From Hofstenia miamia (taxonomy: Eukaryota; Xenacoelomorpha; Acoela; Hofsteniidae), in contig CABFPE010000229.1 in the NCBI GenBank assembly GCA_900660155.1, forward strand, positions 938,099 to 1,002,098: DNA of 64,000 bases, given 5' to 3'. Numbering within the stretch: position 1 is the first letter of the stretch; each line of letters starts with the position of its first letter. Both the position numbers and the translations under genes were made by a program. This document shows, one piece after another, positions 19,671 through 34,600 of this stretch. The notes below the pieces were generated by a model. That model was not told where the DNA came from, searched no databases, and saw only the letters and a program-made list of their open reading frames with translations.

Positions 19671-22600
19671 CTAAATGCATGACCAATAATTATAAATATG
19701 TTTACACAATAAAACTAAGGGAAAACTTCAAAAATCACTACAATTTCAAACACAAGATATAAGATATAATTTAACTGAAGTTGCAGTTTAAAATATTTTA
19801 AATTAAAGAGCAATCTTTCTTTAGATCCTTTTAAGTGTTGCCTTGATGGACCAGTGTAAGAAAATTTCAACAATTATTTAAATACGTTCTTATTAACGAA
19901 GTATGCAACATAAATATTATAGCGGAGTTAATAAAGCAAAGCAGCAGAAAATAGAAAGCTAATCCAACTAAAATCATAGAAAGCCAAAAAATAAAACAAT
20001 ATGGTTAAAAATAAGTATCTCCAAATTAACTTTGGCATTAGAGGGTATGTGAAATTAGATAAAAACTCTTGCTTTTAACAACTACAAAATCAATTATTTC
20101 ATTGGTGCGCTACTATATTACAAATTAATACAAATTGAAGTTAGTACCGATTCTTATAACTTTTTAACTAGTTTGCAGCTTATGTGATAGCCTACTATTA
20201 CAAGAAAACATAATGGAGATTCAAAAGAATCCGATTTTTAGGAGTGCAATCTTTGGCACGAATATGCATAGCCAAACACCTACAATCATTCGAACTAGGG
20301 TTATGCAAGATCAGAATTTCATAGGCCCAACCCACAAAATTTATTGGTCCAATAGTACCACGATATAACATCTATTTTCACTAATATTGCAAAAATATTA
20401 GTAATGTTCCAAAATCAGAGAATCCAATTTTTTATTTATGGTCCCAGACCTCACTTGTCACACAAAGCATTTTTTATTTAAGAAATATTTTGTGAATTAA
20501 CGGCTATGAAATAATTATTGATTAATTTTGCAAATTTGAAGCTTATAATTCGTTCATATTAATCCCTAGTGTAAAAATTGTAAGGAAATGGAAGAAATTC
20601 AGAAACCATAGAATTCACATCGATACCTTAAACCTAATTATTTAGCATTGCTTTTGTTAAATAAACTCTTCCCTATTTTCAATTGAAAATACACTAAAAT
20701 AGAAATCCCTCTTTAAAAGTAATTCGATTTCAAATATAAGATATTTTTTGAAGAAAAATGACATTTAATAAAACCTACGTTGGTTTTTATGCACCAACTA
20801 TCAGCTTTTGCACGCCCTTTTGCATGAATATTTCCAGAATTTGAGACATTTATAAATACTTTATTGGCGTTTTTGGGAATGTGGGTTTTATGCAATTAAT
20901 TAAAACAAAAAATATCCTAAAAATCTGTTAAGTCATTTCTGGATCTATACATATATATATATATATATATATATAAACCGATTCATTGCTTATTTTGTCC
21001 TTATACACATCTAATTATAACTAAATAATAGTAATATACAATGTGCCTAGTATAATACATCAAAATATTATATGAAGCATTTGGTGTGAAACCATGAACT
21101 TCACTGTGTTGTTCTCTGATGTATTGAAGTTAAATTTTTTTACCAAGTTGCAATCTACACATTTGTGGAATGTGTTTAGAATAACATTGTCTCACTGATT
21201 GACCTGTTGTAAAAAATAGCGCTTATGGCAGAGAGTAGCGTGAAGTAGATCACTACCGCGTATGCATTTTTTCTTAGAAAAACTATAAAAGCCTACAGCT
21301 GGAATGATTATATGAAGTAAAAAATTTGTTCCAGATGCCGAAAACTACTCTTCTACTGGTAGTATAGGACCAGAAACGTGATTCACTTTACCTGTCCTAC
21401 TGCTGAGACATAAATGTCAAAACTAATTTCTCATTTGTCAACATTGAAATTTATTGATTGATTACTGTTTTGCCGAATTTTTACACACAGATTTCACAAT
21501 TCATAGAATCGAACTTCAAACTTGTAATCAATGTGACTACTGCTGCTGCACGAGCATGTAAAATTAGCCGCGGCAGACAACATTTTCCAAGATATTTCTT
21601 TGTTATGTCTCCGAACGAGACACTTAGTCAACAAGTCTCATAACTTTCTGCTGACGATTTCTTCAACACAACTTTTTGCTCTTCTATTATATAATTCTTC
21701 ACGCAACTTTTTGTTTGGCTTCAGATACTGATAAAAGGTAAATATGGAGAACAAGCAGCTGAAACAGTACTTCTAGGTTTTCATGTTGTTCACAAACCAT
21801 TGCATGAAACAAGAACAAATATGCATCATAACTACAAACACATCTTTTGAAGAATAATTTTCCTAATAATGAAAAGTATGCGTGAAGTGTGCCAGGTATC
21901 ACATGCTTTCCGATATGAGCAGGTGATAAGCACTACGCATCCAGCAATGTATAAAACTGTTTCGGAATAATTTTTTTAATATATAGCACAATTTAATTCA
22001 TGCAATATAAATATTACAATTATGTACTCACTACTCATTAATAATACATATAATATCAGTTGGGAAATACATCAAAGAGACTTAATAAATATCTAAAATA
22101 ATATATATATATATATATAAATTCCGGGAATGACTTAATCATGGCCGTCAAGCAGGCTATTCTTTGGTTAAATAATTCTCGAATCATATCTGTTATCAGA
22201 AAGTGCAATGGGCCTATACTTTATAGATGAATTAAGCTATTCGACAATTTATTATGCAATCTATATACCAATAAAGCATTAAAATTTAATTCAACTTTGT
22301 GAGTCAAGTTTTTTTGAATTTGCTTAGTGCTATGAGTGAATGATACATTAGAAACTATATAAAACTAATTGATGAGTGTGTAATAAATTTCATTAAAGGG
22401 TTGTTTCGCTTCTAAAGATCGAAAGAAGACATTGTTGGCTTCTCCATTGACAAATTACATTAAATGCCTACTCTTTGTTTAGGCTAATTCATATCTGTCA
22501 CTATCAGGGTAAATGAATTAAATTATTATCTCTTTGTATACGATAACCAATATACAAAAAATTTAATATTGTTTCTAAAAAACCGAACGTAATAAGTATG

Positions 22601-25600
22601 CAGAATGAAATAGGTTTAAGTATTTTTTCTATTTTACAAATATAAACATGCAAACAACCGAAAACTGACTTTCAATTATTTTATAGGTAACATCACTAAT
22701 GCAATATCCGAAATAGCCACAAAGCTCAACATATCATATCGTATATTTTAAAACACTAACATGAAATTTACTATGTCAACCCATGATCGCCCCTAAAACG
22801 TCCCTCAAAAACCTAAAGGTATGCGTGCCATGGTGATAAACAGCTTTTTTACTAGGGATATTCCAAATATCTATGTTGGCATAAAATTGAACAGTAAGTT
22901 TAAGGTTCTCTATTTGGAGCAAAGTGATAATTTTCGCATTTGGATTGAAATGACAAAACCTTCATTTTCCTAACTTCGTTTACATTGTCATAACACAACT
23001 TTGAAAACATTAAAAGTTCATAATTGACCAATAGTTTTCAACATAAAGCTTTCAACGAAACGTCACTTTGACAGATCACAGATTTTAATTAAGAGAGAGT
23101 AGAAGTATTGTGACGGAGTCTAAATAATCTTTAACTTGTCTTGAACAGAGTATATACAGATAATCCTAATCTGTCCAAAATAGTATCTAGAACAACAATT
23201 AACTTAAAACATTATCTCACATAGAAATCTTTCCGATTTCTTGATGATGATATGACGACACAATCATGTTTATGAACATTTTATATTAAATATTTCTTGA
23301 AATAATGTCCACGAATCAAATTTTATATTAACTTCCCAACAGCAGCACTAAAAGAGACTACAAATTGCAATACTATCTTGCAAACAAATTGTTATACCAA
23401 TTGTGACAAGGAATTTACTGTTTCTTTACGAAATAAAGCTAAATTTTATGTGAGTAAGTGAAACCCATGAACCTTTGAAGATATGCAAACAATACACAAA
23501 TTCAAACTTATACCTTTTTCATTTTTTTGATCAAAACATTCTATTAAATTTCTCAAATTTCAAAAACTATTTTGTGAAGTCACATGTGGCTGGATTGAAC
23601 TTGGGCAGTATTCGATTGTTCTCGGGCAACGCCTGAACCGTTTTTATATTTAAGTCGGGGGTTGGTCTGGGCTGTCTAACTTGGCATTCAAATTTTTCTT
23701 CACATTTACAACTCTGCTAAACCGCATGCAACATCTATAGTCATAATATATAAGATGATGCATTATGGCATACAGCCAAAAGTAATGAAATTTTACTGTC
23801 GCCACGAATCTAGTGTCTACTAGGACTAAGCGTTTAAAACGTTAACATAGTTAATTAAAAAAGAACGAGTTCCATTTACAGAGAATATTGTAGAAATGAT
23901 TATCATCTTGGCAACTGAGATTAAGAATAAGGCCCACTCGAATAAATACACTATGTAAGCAATGACAACTAGGATAACATGATATCTAACCTATACAATA
24001 TTGTTAAACAAAGGTAGGCATACTTTAAACCTTTTTTTCAAAATATAATCATGAACATCAAAGTGAAACAATACCATGAATGCAGTTAGTACGTTGTTCA
24101 ACTACATTTTAATGTTTTCTAAAGTAACTGTAATAAATAATGATGATTAAATGAGGTACATAGATTAAGAATGAGAACATTTACACGTCTTACTTTGTAA
24201 ATTTATTTATTTTTCTAAAGTAAATGTAATAAATAACGATGAAATTGATGACAACCATTAAGAATGAGAACATTTTCACGTTTTACAACAGCAGATAAGA
24301 TCTCGAAAAAAATTTCAGGTCTCAAACATAACAACAAGGTCAAAACGACAGTGAGTTATAGGAAAAGAGCTTTACAGATTTCGAACAGTAAATGATTAAG
24401 CTACGATAAATAAACTTAACTTCAACAGTTATAACTAAAGCTAAATTAATAAACAGGAAAAGTATCACATTATATTATGTAGACAATTTACAGCAACGAT
24501 GAGTATGAATCGCATGTTCCTGGGCAATTTTTCAACATGTTTTAATACCGCAAATAAAATGATAGCAACAAACTACGCGATCTGCCAATCAATCATTATT
24601 TGTGCTACCCGGCTATTAGTAATAAACGGTTTTTATACATGTCCTGAGACCTGCAATTATAAATATAGTACGTTTATATCCACGTTGCACAGAGCACATG
24701 TTGTACAATTTTGCACTTCCAATTTACTTTCAAATAAAATATTCGAAAAGCTGTAGGATAATTTCCTTTTGATAATTCATTAACGGAATTGCAATCGACA
24801 AAATCAAAATAGTAATCTCATATGTGAAAATTCCCTTGATTTACGCATTGTAGAACAAACAGTCAATTTACATTGTCATTAAGAATAGCTATTTAAATAT
24901 GTGCAGAAGTTAATTTTATACATCACCGTTTTCAAGTATTAAATGATTCATAGAAAAGCGCATTTGCAAATTTTAAATGGAAAGGGTATACATATTTATA
25001 ATGTTGATTAACAAAATGAAGGGTAAAAAGTGCAGTAGAGATAAAAAACACCAATGGAGGTGGATAAGCAACATATAAATGCAATCGCCATTAATGAAAA
25101 GAAACACAATATGACTACGAAATGTACATTACCTTGTAACCACTCGATTCCTATAAAATAATACTAAATATTATGTCAAAGTATTCTAGACTTAAAAATT
25201 TGTGGCAAATTCAACTTAATGTTTCAACTGAAAATCGAAGAGTTTCTCAACATGGTAGGATTCATATAATTAGAATTTAAACTAAATCACAATTTCATGA
25301 TTAGAAATTTAAGAAAAGAGCTCCGACATGTGAAAAAGTTAAAAAAACTATTTTTTCATAAAAGCATATAGATTAGTTCTTTGCGATGAATGAAACAATC
25401 TAATAAGATGCACCTTGAGTACGAAGATATCGACTTTGTTATAGTATTTTCATACCTAGTAAGTGGTTCCAATTCGGTAAGATCAATTTTCAGAGTTCCA
25501 CACCGGGTAACACCAGGATCTGTGATATACTGCACAGAGAATGCTTCACAAGCATAGACATTGACAACAATAGAGCGCTGTGTTGCTTTTGCTGGAGTAT

Positions 25601-28600
25601 AACTTCGAGTAACTAACTCCCCATGAGCAATAGCTTGACCGGATTTGACAAACGGATCAAAGATATCTGTACACCAAGCCACACCATCTTTTCCTTCAAT
25701 CTAAATATTGTTAAATTACTATAAAAAGACGGGTGGTCTTTGAAGCATTAAATCAATTTTTGGTTACAATAGAGTTATATATTTTATTCAAATTTAAGTT
25801 TGATCAAATTTTACAAGTTGCAATACTCATTCCTTGAGCCATTTAACAACAGACATTTAACCGTGAGATGATAATAATCGAATACAATTTTCATTATTTC
25901 TTTGGTGAAAAGAATTATGAAGTACTCACTAGTGCCCTAACTGAAAGATTTTAGAAATTTGGAATTAACTTGATCATGTTAAATACTTCCGTTCGTTGTT
26001 CAAACCAGAGGTTCCGAAAAATTAGTTGAGCAGTTGCCAATCAATTGCAAAGTTGGCCTATCAATTAATTGTAATTACCCGTAGCTACAAATAAATCATT
26101 GCAATTAATTTAACTTTCTAGTTAAAATAGCTCACAATGAGTTGATAATAACCGGAGATTTAGATATTCTCTAAAACTCAATGCGATAATTATTACAAAA
26201 TTCCAACAAGTCTTACAAACACATCCTCAATATTTTTCGAATATATTATAACATCAATTATTGCAATTTTTTCTAGACAAATAATTTTTAAAACACAGAA
26301 AAGTTATCCATTTAATTTGTAACCGATCAATCAATTTAGTAATTAAGGCTAAATTTGCAATCAACTAATTGGTTTAATACATTTGCAATTAATTAGAGCC
26401 CAATGAATTTTTCTGAATCCCTGGTTCAAACGACGTAAAAGTATTGAATGATTCATCTTGCTATTAAATATACAATAAGTTTAACCTTTTTTTTCGGATC
26501 ATGTTTGCCTTCAACGTATTTATTGAGAACCCCAACGCCATATGTGACTTTCGGTCGCCTGATTCTTACAATGGTTGGGTCGAGCCCAAACAGCACTGCA
26601 CCTTTAAGAACACAGAGGGAAGTAGCTTGTGGAATCACCAACTGGACATCGGATGGACAAGCTTCTCGAAGACTATGCTGCAAATGCCGTGATTCTGCGA
26701 AACCCCCAACGAGGAATATGAACTGAGGACGATTTCTTAATTTTTCCTGAAAGCGGCATTACTGATGACAAATGACTAAATTTAAATTCTCACCTTTTCA
26801 GTGTCTTCACTGTTATTGGGCACTAGATTGCACTCATTGTCTAGACGACTAATGACATCGCAAACTACTTCACATATTTTGGATGTAGTAGGATAAAAGA
26901 GGCGCCGCATTCCTTCTGGCGACATTCGGAGCATTCCTGCGAAAATACTTCGTAGTATAAATTAACAAAATATTTTAAACATTATTGACAACATCTTAAA
27001 GAATTTTAAGCTGTGAATGACAATTAACGTTATTGTAGTCACTTTTTTAATACTGTCGTCTTATGTACTCACGATCAATACTGAAAAAAACGGCCTACAT
27101 TAATTAATATACACGTAATTAACATTTAATGATAACTGAAAAACGTTCACCATTCGGATTTGATAGACAATATCGCCAATGATTTAACTAAAACCGACCA
27201 ACAATGAGTGCAAGATAGTACCTAGATTGAAATCTTTTCAAAATATACTCATTATATTCTGAATGTACGCTGTAAAGCAGTAGCATTTGATGTGACCAAG
27301 TTTAAAAATACCAATGAGAAGTTAGCATACCTCATCCAAGTAAAATTGCAGGCACTTATTACAACCGCAAAAAAGCGTGAAAATTATATATCCTATAAAC
27401 GAAGGATGGCACAGTTATGGTATATTATATAGAAATTCATGGTATAAAAATTAAACTGACGAAATTAACTCACATTGCAAACAGCTTGGGGCTTTATAAA
27501 AGTGATAAATGTAGTAGTTTCAGTAGTGTTGAAATACCAATAGAGGTTCTTATTTTTCTTGAGGAATAAAATTATCAGAAGGGTGCTAATATTTACAACA
27601 GTAAACAGACTTGTCTATGGATCTGGATCTGGAATGGGTCTGGATGTGACGATGCGATCCATAGATAACTACTTGAGTAGTTATAGAAAATTCCTGCTCA
27701 ATTTGATACAGCAGGCGTTAGTGTTAATATCAATACAAGTGAAATGAGCTTTGCATATGAGATATGAGGCAATTTCTAAAGTTAACTATTTCACACGACT
27801 TTAGGGATGATAAGAAATCGGCTTGGATACGGGTTGGCATTTTATCTTAAAAACTATAAGTAGATAGTTAACAAACTGACTGCTAATAAACTAATAATGA
27901 GTTCTCCATTTTTTACAAATAACATTTCTGCATTTTACTAACGAAAATACTGCGGCATCGGAAAATACAATGGTATTGGAGTTGGTACGACATACAGCCA
28001 AGCCCTACTAATTTTGTTGTATATGTTATTGCACTAACTGCTGCATTTTTAGTAATCCGTGGATCGGTGGTAATCACATGGATCGATCCATAAGAATTCT
28101 ATGGATCTGTAACAGATCTGGATCCAAAAAAATCGATCCATGGACTAGTGTGACAAAGCATTTGACTCGGACACGATATTCTTCATTATCCAAGACTTAC
28201 GAATGAATCGATAAGAGAAATGAGCTTCTTTGACAGGGAAAAACTTAATTGCAATTCTTACAACGGGCTTCATGCCTTTCAAATGCATCTGTATATGTAA
28301 CAGAAAATCGCAACTATTTTGTTAATCACATATCAGCAAAATATTTACTAACAGATAAACTTTAGACAATAGAAAAATAATACGTTTTCAAATGAAGTTA
28401 TCTTGCCACCTCGTTTGTATTAAAGTCAAACCTTAATTTAGGACTCCTCGAGACCGTAACAAGTATCCTATTTTGAGTACTACCCTATTTCACACACCAA
28501 AAATTCAAAATGCATTCTAATGAACTTTATTGAGTAGAAATATATTCCTCAAAGGGATGCAGTTTGAAAGAGTTTTGTGCAATTATTGCAATAGTCTCGC

Positions 28601-31600
28601 CTAAAATAATAAAATATTTTGACTTCAACTTGATTTCCATCCTAAGAAATTGTGTGTTTTATAAATTTTGCTTTTATTGACTGCCCAATATTGCATATTT
28701 TGCCAATTTAAGCTACCCTATTTTGAATAAAATCATCTTATTAAAAATGTGAGGGGGCAATATTTACCTGACTTATTTTGAGTATTACGCTATTTTGATG
28801 ATATATCCAACTGAGGTTCGACTGTATTTTAAAAATTCAAAATAACGCGGAACAACGAGGTATTGTACAATGAAGCAAATACTAAAAAATACATTTTGAA
28901 ATCTCTGCAATAACAGCGTTTTCAGTTTTGGACAATTGAAATATTGATCAGTCAAAATACATGATTTATTTGAAAAAATATTACAGAATACCTTCTTGAG
29001 ACCACTTTATTTCTTTGTCGTCGAACTTTCGAATGCATTGGGGCACTTCCATACTTCTCGTTTTCTTCAGATAATCAAAAAATGAGAAAGGGATTGATAC
29101 ATTTAAGGGATTATGTTTGTTAGGGGCTGCATTCCGCTTACGTGCTTCAAAAGCTATCATAAAGTCAACCCATCCAGCAGGTCTTTTAATCTAAATAAAA
29201 AACAGTAATACTTCAGGTAGAAAGGCGCGGATTCCAATCATCACAATTATTCCAAAAGCTTGCAATTACGTGATTAAAATCTGGCCAATTTCTCTGCACG
29301 GCATTGCAAAGGCGTCTTAAAACTACCAACTAATACACCTTGTTGAGTGTCCTTGTGTGACTTCAATGTAAAAAGCAAAGTAGGAATTTTAACGGCTAAT
29401 ATTTAGAATGAGCATCTTGTTACATGTAAACTTAAATTTTCGTAAAATTACGTCTAAATTACAGAATAATCAAGAATTCTGTCGTTTGCTCAAAATGAAA
29501 ACAGAATTTTTATAAAAAAATTTCACTGGAATTAGAGAGTAACTTTTATTTGTGCTAAATATAAATATACTACTAGTTACCACACAAAGTATGCTCTAAT
29601 AGAATTATTTAAAAATTTAACAAGTCCAACGTAACTTACAATCAGTATTATCAATTTGACTTCAATATCCATCCGCGAATATCGGGAGCAATATTTAAAT
29701 ACACAAAATTGAATTAAATAAATTTTTACATGGTGCAATAGAAAACGTTTTGAGAGCAACAAAAAATTGTTCTTTCATCAAATACGTTTTAAAATGAATA
29801 AATTAATTTACTATAAACTACAACACAAAAAGGTTCAAAATTTGGAATTAGGAATAATGTTATATGTTGCGTTTTTAAAAAACTGCAATTCTAAATTATC
29901 TTTTCCTAACTGCAATTAGTTATACTCAAATATAAGTGACAATTTTTCAATTGTAGTGTCTATTTCGATTTGCAATCAATCTGTAATTAACATCGCCGAA
30001 AAATAAACAGAAAAAACAGAAAAATGCAGAATTTCAGAGAAAAAGGCAGCAAATACACCGTTCTGAACAAATCCGAGAGCTACACCATCCTACAGTCAAT
30101 CTATTTAGATCTCAAATGCGAAAGCTTTCTGCGAATATGCCAATTTATTTACTTCTAAGTCAAGTTTCAGTTTTAAAGAATTTTCCTTTCTCTGGATATT
30201 TCAACAAACATATTAACATGACACAAGAAAACTATTGTGATCAATAATTGAAAGTTGAATTCACTTTCCTTTGAGTAAACCACAGTAATGTATTAGCAGG
30301 AAAATGAGGAATTTTTGGAGGAAAAAGAAAAGAATTTGTAATGTAGAATATCTGGGCCCTAGAAATTAAATAAACTAAATATCAAAATTTGCCAAAAGAT
30401 AACCTAAAAAGCCTAAGGCATTGCATATTAACTCGTATATCACTGACATGTCTGTAACTTAGAGCTTAAAAAGTGAATTTTAAAGCTTGTCGATATTTTA
30501 TACATAGGGCGTTTTGAATAAACAAAACTGCAGAAATGGTAAGTCATAAAATCTACTATTTGAGAACGGCAAACGCGCTTAAACTTATAAAATCAATCTC
30601 CCGTAATTAAATAACCGTCACTTTTGTTTCATTTCCTATGAAATAGTCAAACATTATTTCGATAAATTAAATTATTAGAAAATAATTTCTAGCCTTTGTT
30701 CAAGTTACTTGCACTAGTTTTTGTACAAATGGCACAAATATATAAAAGGCTAAATAAACGTTTGCTAACACAACAACCATGTTGAGCAGATTATAAAATT
30801 GATGAATTACAATTTTGACAAAATTAGATACTACTTGAGGATTGTGGTCTACAATTTGTAAATTTGGAGAAAATATAGACAAAACGATGCGCATGTGTAA
30901 AGCTAAATGGCGCAGTCGAAAATTAAATGATAACTAGATAAAGGATGGGTTCTTTTTCCTTTGTAAGATATTTTAATGTCGGCATTTTATATTCGCTGCA
31001 TAGGCGTAGCCAGGGAGCGGGGACAAAAAGGGGCCATGCTCCAAATTTCCAAAATTTGGATTCCGAAGTTGAGCCTTTGTTTGAAAATATAATAAAATTT
31101 GTAGGAAATTATATCAACCCTTATGCGATTCTGTATCTATAGGCTTCTACATCAGGTACAAGTGTCTTAAAGCAAACACTTTGTAGTTTTCTTGAGCTCA
31201 TCAAATATTTGCCCCCTCCCCAATTTTTTTCTGGCGACGCCACTGATTCGTGGCACGTCAATTATGTACTGCCCGCTAATTCAATTTTTTCCAAAATCAT
31301 CAATATAACAATTTGATTGCGTAGTTTTGCACAAAGTTCCAACTTATTCGATTACATCATTATATTTTGGTGATTATTATATCACTAGTAGAATAAATGT
31401 TAATAAACAAGTAATGATTTAATTAAAAAAACAATGCAAAATATTTCAATGCAAAGTGAAATGAATGATATTGTCTCTAATGAGAATAAAGTTTGGCCCC
31501 ACCGTACCTGCATGCAATCAATAAATCAAAATGACATAATATTGAAGCGTTTGGCCTTTTGGCATTTCTACTTCGAAAGAAGTGACATTAGATAATAGAA

Positions 31601-34600
31601 TACGTAACGTTCCAATGCTTACCTTATATTGATCTATGAAGTCAGATGTGAAAATATTCCTGAGTAGTTCTTCAAATGAATTGTCTATTGCTACTGATCC
31701 ATAAGGACCACCTAAATTTAAAAGATTAGAACTTATAGTTTTGTCCAATAAAAATAGACTATTAGTATGACACTAAAAGTAGTAGGAGTAAATCACTTTC
31801 CGTAGAGTTACCATGTTTAAAGTAGCAACGCAAAAAAATAAAAAACAGGAATTACATGTTCCCAAAAAAGTAATGTAATGTCCATCGCCCATTAAAGCAA
31901 AGCAATGGAAAAAGTAATCCCAGGTCTTCGTACTCTATCTGGTCATGTTCGAGCGTTAACCTTTGTAAACATTTCACGTCATGGTTTCTAATTGCAATAA
32001 ATTTTGGTCAATAGCATTCTGGTTAAGAACTACTGTTATTTTGTAAATTTGTATTGTATTATCAGCGCATGTAATTGATCTTCCTACTATAGTTTTGGCT
32101 CATGCATACATTGGAATAACCAATTGCAAATATGCATTTAATGTTATTACAGTCATTATTCTATTAATTATGTTTTGTAGCTGGAAACCAAGTGTCTACA
32201 GAGAACATCTTCTGTATATGTGTGGTGGGTGAGTACTGTAATCATATATGTTAGCCGAAATTCAATTCCAAATGAAGTAGACAGTAATGCGTCTGATATC
32301 AACATTCTCAATGACGATGAAAATGTCGATAGTGAATTTAATGGAGAAAATTCTGTTAATGATGACAAAAAGTGTTGAAAATGAGCAACTAATCCAATCA
32401 CTGAGATATTGGTTCTATAAGAACGGATAATGAGTGTAATAATGTAGTTGAGTTTATAATGTAACTGGTGACGTTAGGGTATGTGCGGAAGAAAACGGTA
32501 AACAACTGTTAGATATGATAGTTGGCTGCTCCAGGCAAGCAAAAAAGATCCAACTATGACAAGTCATGATCTAAATCTCAGTCTTAAGCAAGCTGGAGTC
32601 CATGTGACGTCAAGAACAGTCAGGTGTCGTTCCTTAGAGGTTGATAGGCGTGCACGTAGGCCACAAAAAAGCAACTTCTTACAAAAGTCATGAAGAGAAA
32701 GCGGCTTCAATGGGCTAAGCACCATCTATCAATGACACAACTGGATAGGAGAAAGGTAAACAAACGTTCAGAAATTTCCACATTTACGTTTCAATGTTTT
32801 GGGTTATGTTCGACAGTTATCTGGTGAACCAGTTCAAGCACTCATATTTAACCAACAATTAAGTACCAAGCTAAGGTGATGTTCTGGGCGTGCATGAGCT
32901 TCCATGGACCAGGGAGGATCAAGCCAATAAACGGAATGATGAATTCTGAACAGTACTGTTCCATTCTAAGCAGCCAATGAGCAATACATGGAGTGGTTTC
33001 CAGATGACACTGAAATCTTTCAGCATTACCTCGCACCTTGTCACAACTTTAAGATGTCGAATGCAAAGCTTAATAAACTCAATATTCCTCTACTGCCATC
33101 GCCTGGAAACAGCCCAGATGCAAGTCCCATTGAAAATTTGTTTGTTATTGTCAAACAAGAGCTGAATAATCGCGATTGTACCACCAAAAATAAACTTATA
33201 ATTGCTGTGACTGACATTTGGCTTAGGGCAGAAAAAATTAAGGAATGTTGTAAAACACTTGTGGATTCAATGCCAAAGCATGTTCAGGAAATCATTAAAT
33301 CACATGGTGCACATATCAATTATTAGCTTGTACTTCTATAGCTTAATTAATATGAAAATAATAAAACTAGTATTTTATTTACAATATTCCATTAATTTAT
33401 CCACTACTGTACATATACTACAAACTAAGCTACAATAAATAAAATAAAAAGCACACAGATATTAACTATCAAAATGGATTAAAATTAAGAAGTTTCGCTG
33501 CAATTTTAACATTTTAACTATTCTGTTATTATTTTGTTCGGCCAATAAATTGTGTTTAACAGCTTTTTAAATTAATTTATATTGCTGGGTTTCCTTACAC
33601 CGATAGGTAAATCGTTTCACAGTTTGCAAATTGTTGTTGTCAAAGAATTCTCCCATTATTTGCTTCTTGGATATATATTGTTTGTGCCCACATTTGCATG
33701 GTGATCAAATATTTTACATATCTCTTGGGTAGTGTATTACTAGTTTTCAACTATTTAAACATGTGTACTAGGCTGTTGTACTTGGTTATAGTAGCTGGCC
33801 GAAGCAATGATAATTCTTGCAGTTTCTTACTAACTTGATGTTTACTAATAAAAAACCTGACACAGATTGACCAGTTAAATAATATGAGGGCTGTTCTGAA
33901 AGTTCGCAGAAACTGTCAATTTCATTAAATTTATTATCATAATATAAAGCAAAGAATGTATTTTGCAATGAAATTTATTGATCAAACGTCATCGACATCA
34001 TACTTTTCAATGTATTCTCCCTTGAGAGAGATACATTTTGTCCATTTTGAAAGAAGCTTAAAGAAACCATTCTAGAAAAATTCTCGTGGCGTATCCTTCA
34101 ACTACTGCGTTATCGCTGTTTTCACTTCCTCGAGATCAGAGAAATGTTTGGCACGGAGAGGTTTCTTTATCGCAGAGAATAAGTAATAGTCGCTCGGCGC
34201 CAGATCGGGCGACTAAGGCGGACGAGGGAGCACATAGACAAGAGCTCTTGGCATGCTGCACCTCTCATCTATTTTTGGGCTGTTGTTAGGAGACGAGGCA
34301 CCCAACGAGCAGTAACCTTGCTCATTTGCAGATGAGAGTGAATTATTTCATGAACTTGAGTAGTAGCAATTCCTGAAACACTCGCCCACACACGGATGGT
34401 GATGCGTCTATCGTCTTCCAAGATATTTTCCACAATCTTGATGTTCTCGGGAGTAAGGGTTGTTGCTGGCCTCCCAACTCTAGGGTCATCCTCCAAACTT
34501 GATCTCCCGTTTTCAAATCGATTAAGCCACTTGTAAACGGCGGTTTTTTTCAAAGGAGATTCCCCGAAGACATTTGTTAATCGGCGTGCGATTTCAATTC

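Noticed and set aside
32168..32401. Possible acidic N-terminus of a piggyBac-like transposase (plus strand near 32270-32380)
   Set aside because: Only a short Asp/Asn/Glu-rich stretch is visible, with no catalytic block, so it cannot be supported.
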